DNA from: Serpentinimonas sp.
GTDB taxonomy: Bacteria; Pseudomonadota; Gammaproteobacteria; Burkholderiales; Burkholderiaceae_C
Direction: 5' to 3'
Length of the DNA stretch: 22,453 nt
Assembly: GCA_025458665.1 (NCBI GenBank)
Contig: JALOSG010000014.1
Location: 1-22,453 of the forward strand
Under the pieces are notes generated by a model, which was given only the letters and a program-made list of their open reading frames with translations, searched no databases and was not told the origin of the DNA. Positions within the stretch are counted from its first letter, which is position 1. Each line of letters begins with the position of its first letter. Position numbers and translations under genes: made by a program. Positions 22,360-22,453 of the stretch are shown here, piece after piece.

Positions 22360-22453
22360 TCAGGCGATGGTGGCCTCGTCGGTGCGGGTATCGCCCTTGT
22401 TGTCGGTCCACTTCACGCTGACCTTCTCGCCCTTGGCCGCGCCCTTGAACTTG
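22360..22453 (-). CDS. soxZ: SoxZ, sulfur-carrier complex subunit (partial, 5' end off window)
   Basis: The last 30 residues of SoxZ, the partner of SoxY in the periplasmic SoxYZ carrier that holds sulfur intermediates on a SoxY cysteine. The visible C-terminus contains FKGAAKGEKVSVKW followed by DNKGDTRTDEATIA, matching the conserved SoxZ ending. The N-terminal part lies past the right edge. It is on the same strand as soxB and upstream of it, so it is probably part of the same operon. Confidence 0.88.
   Translation of the reverse strand, partial: KFKGAAKGEKVSVKWTDNKGDTRTDEATIA

Overview
The window is GC-rich, gene-dense chromosomal DNA. Gene content and gene order point to a betaproteobacterium of the Burkholderiales, most likely Comamonadaceae. 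The main indicators are a short H-NS-family protein with a C-terminal YRGP...W core, a divergent rne/rluC pair, an imuA-imuB-dnaE2 mutagenesis cassette with E. coli-type LexA boxes, and a sox thiosulfate-oxidation locus. I see no tRNA or rRNA gene, insertion sequence, prophage or CRISPR array.

Left part (1-2469, minus strand): a radical-SAM protein of the ArsS (arsenosugar biosynthesis) family is followed by a PhnD-type periplasmic binding protein and a PhnE-type permease that runs off the left edge. They look like one operon. Diverging from it (2651-5737, plus strand) are an S-methyl-5'-thioadenosine phosphorylase, a two-helix membrane protein, a DUF4332 helix-hairpin-helix protein, a DCC-family (DUF393) thiol protein and a short-chain dehydrogenase. 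The divergent pairing of ArsS with an MTA phosphorylase is the most interesting arrangement here: the known ArsS product is a 5'-arsinoyl analogue of methylthioadenosine.

Centre (5767-12049): a complete SOS mutasome. A perfect LexA-type palindrome ends at the first base of imuA and is followed by imuA, imuB and dnaE2. A lexA gene lies convergent to them and carries its own LexA box. Both the operator and the repressor of the damage response are therefore visible. Between dnaE2 and lexA there is a short 13-bp tandem repeat.

Right-centre (12115-19166): on the minus strand, an RbgA/YlqF-type GTPase, a HAD phosphatase (gph-like), an H-NS-family protein with a strong terminator, and rluC. These diverge from rne (RNase E) across a 650-base gap that probably holds a long rne leader. 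RNase E keeps its catalytic core but has a very long disordered Arg-Gly-rich tail, and it is followed by a clear terminator.

Right end (19289-22453): an FMN-dependent L-lactate dehydrogenase/alpha-hydroxy-acid oxidase (lldD-like) on the plus strand converges on soxB and the 3' end of soxZ on the minus strand, with a perfect palindromic bidirectional terminator between them.
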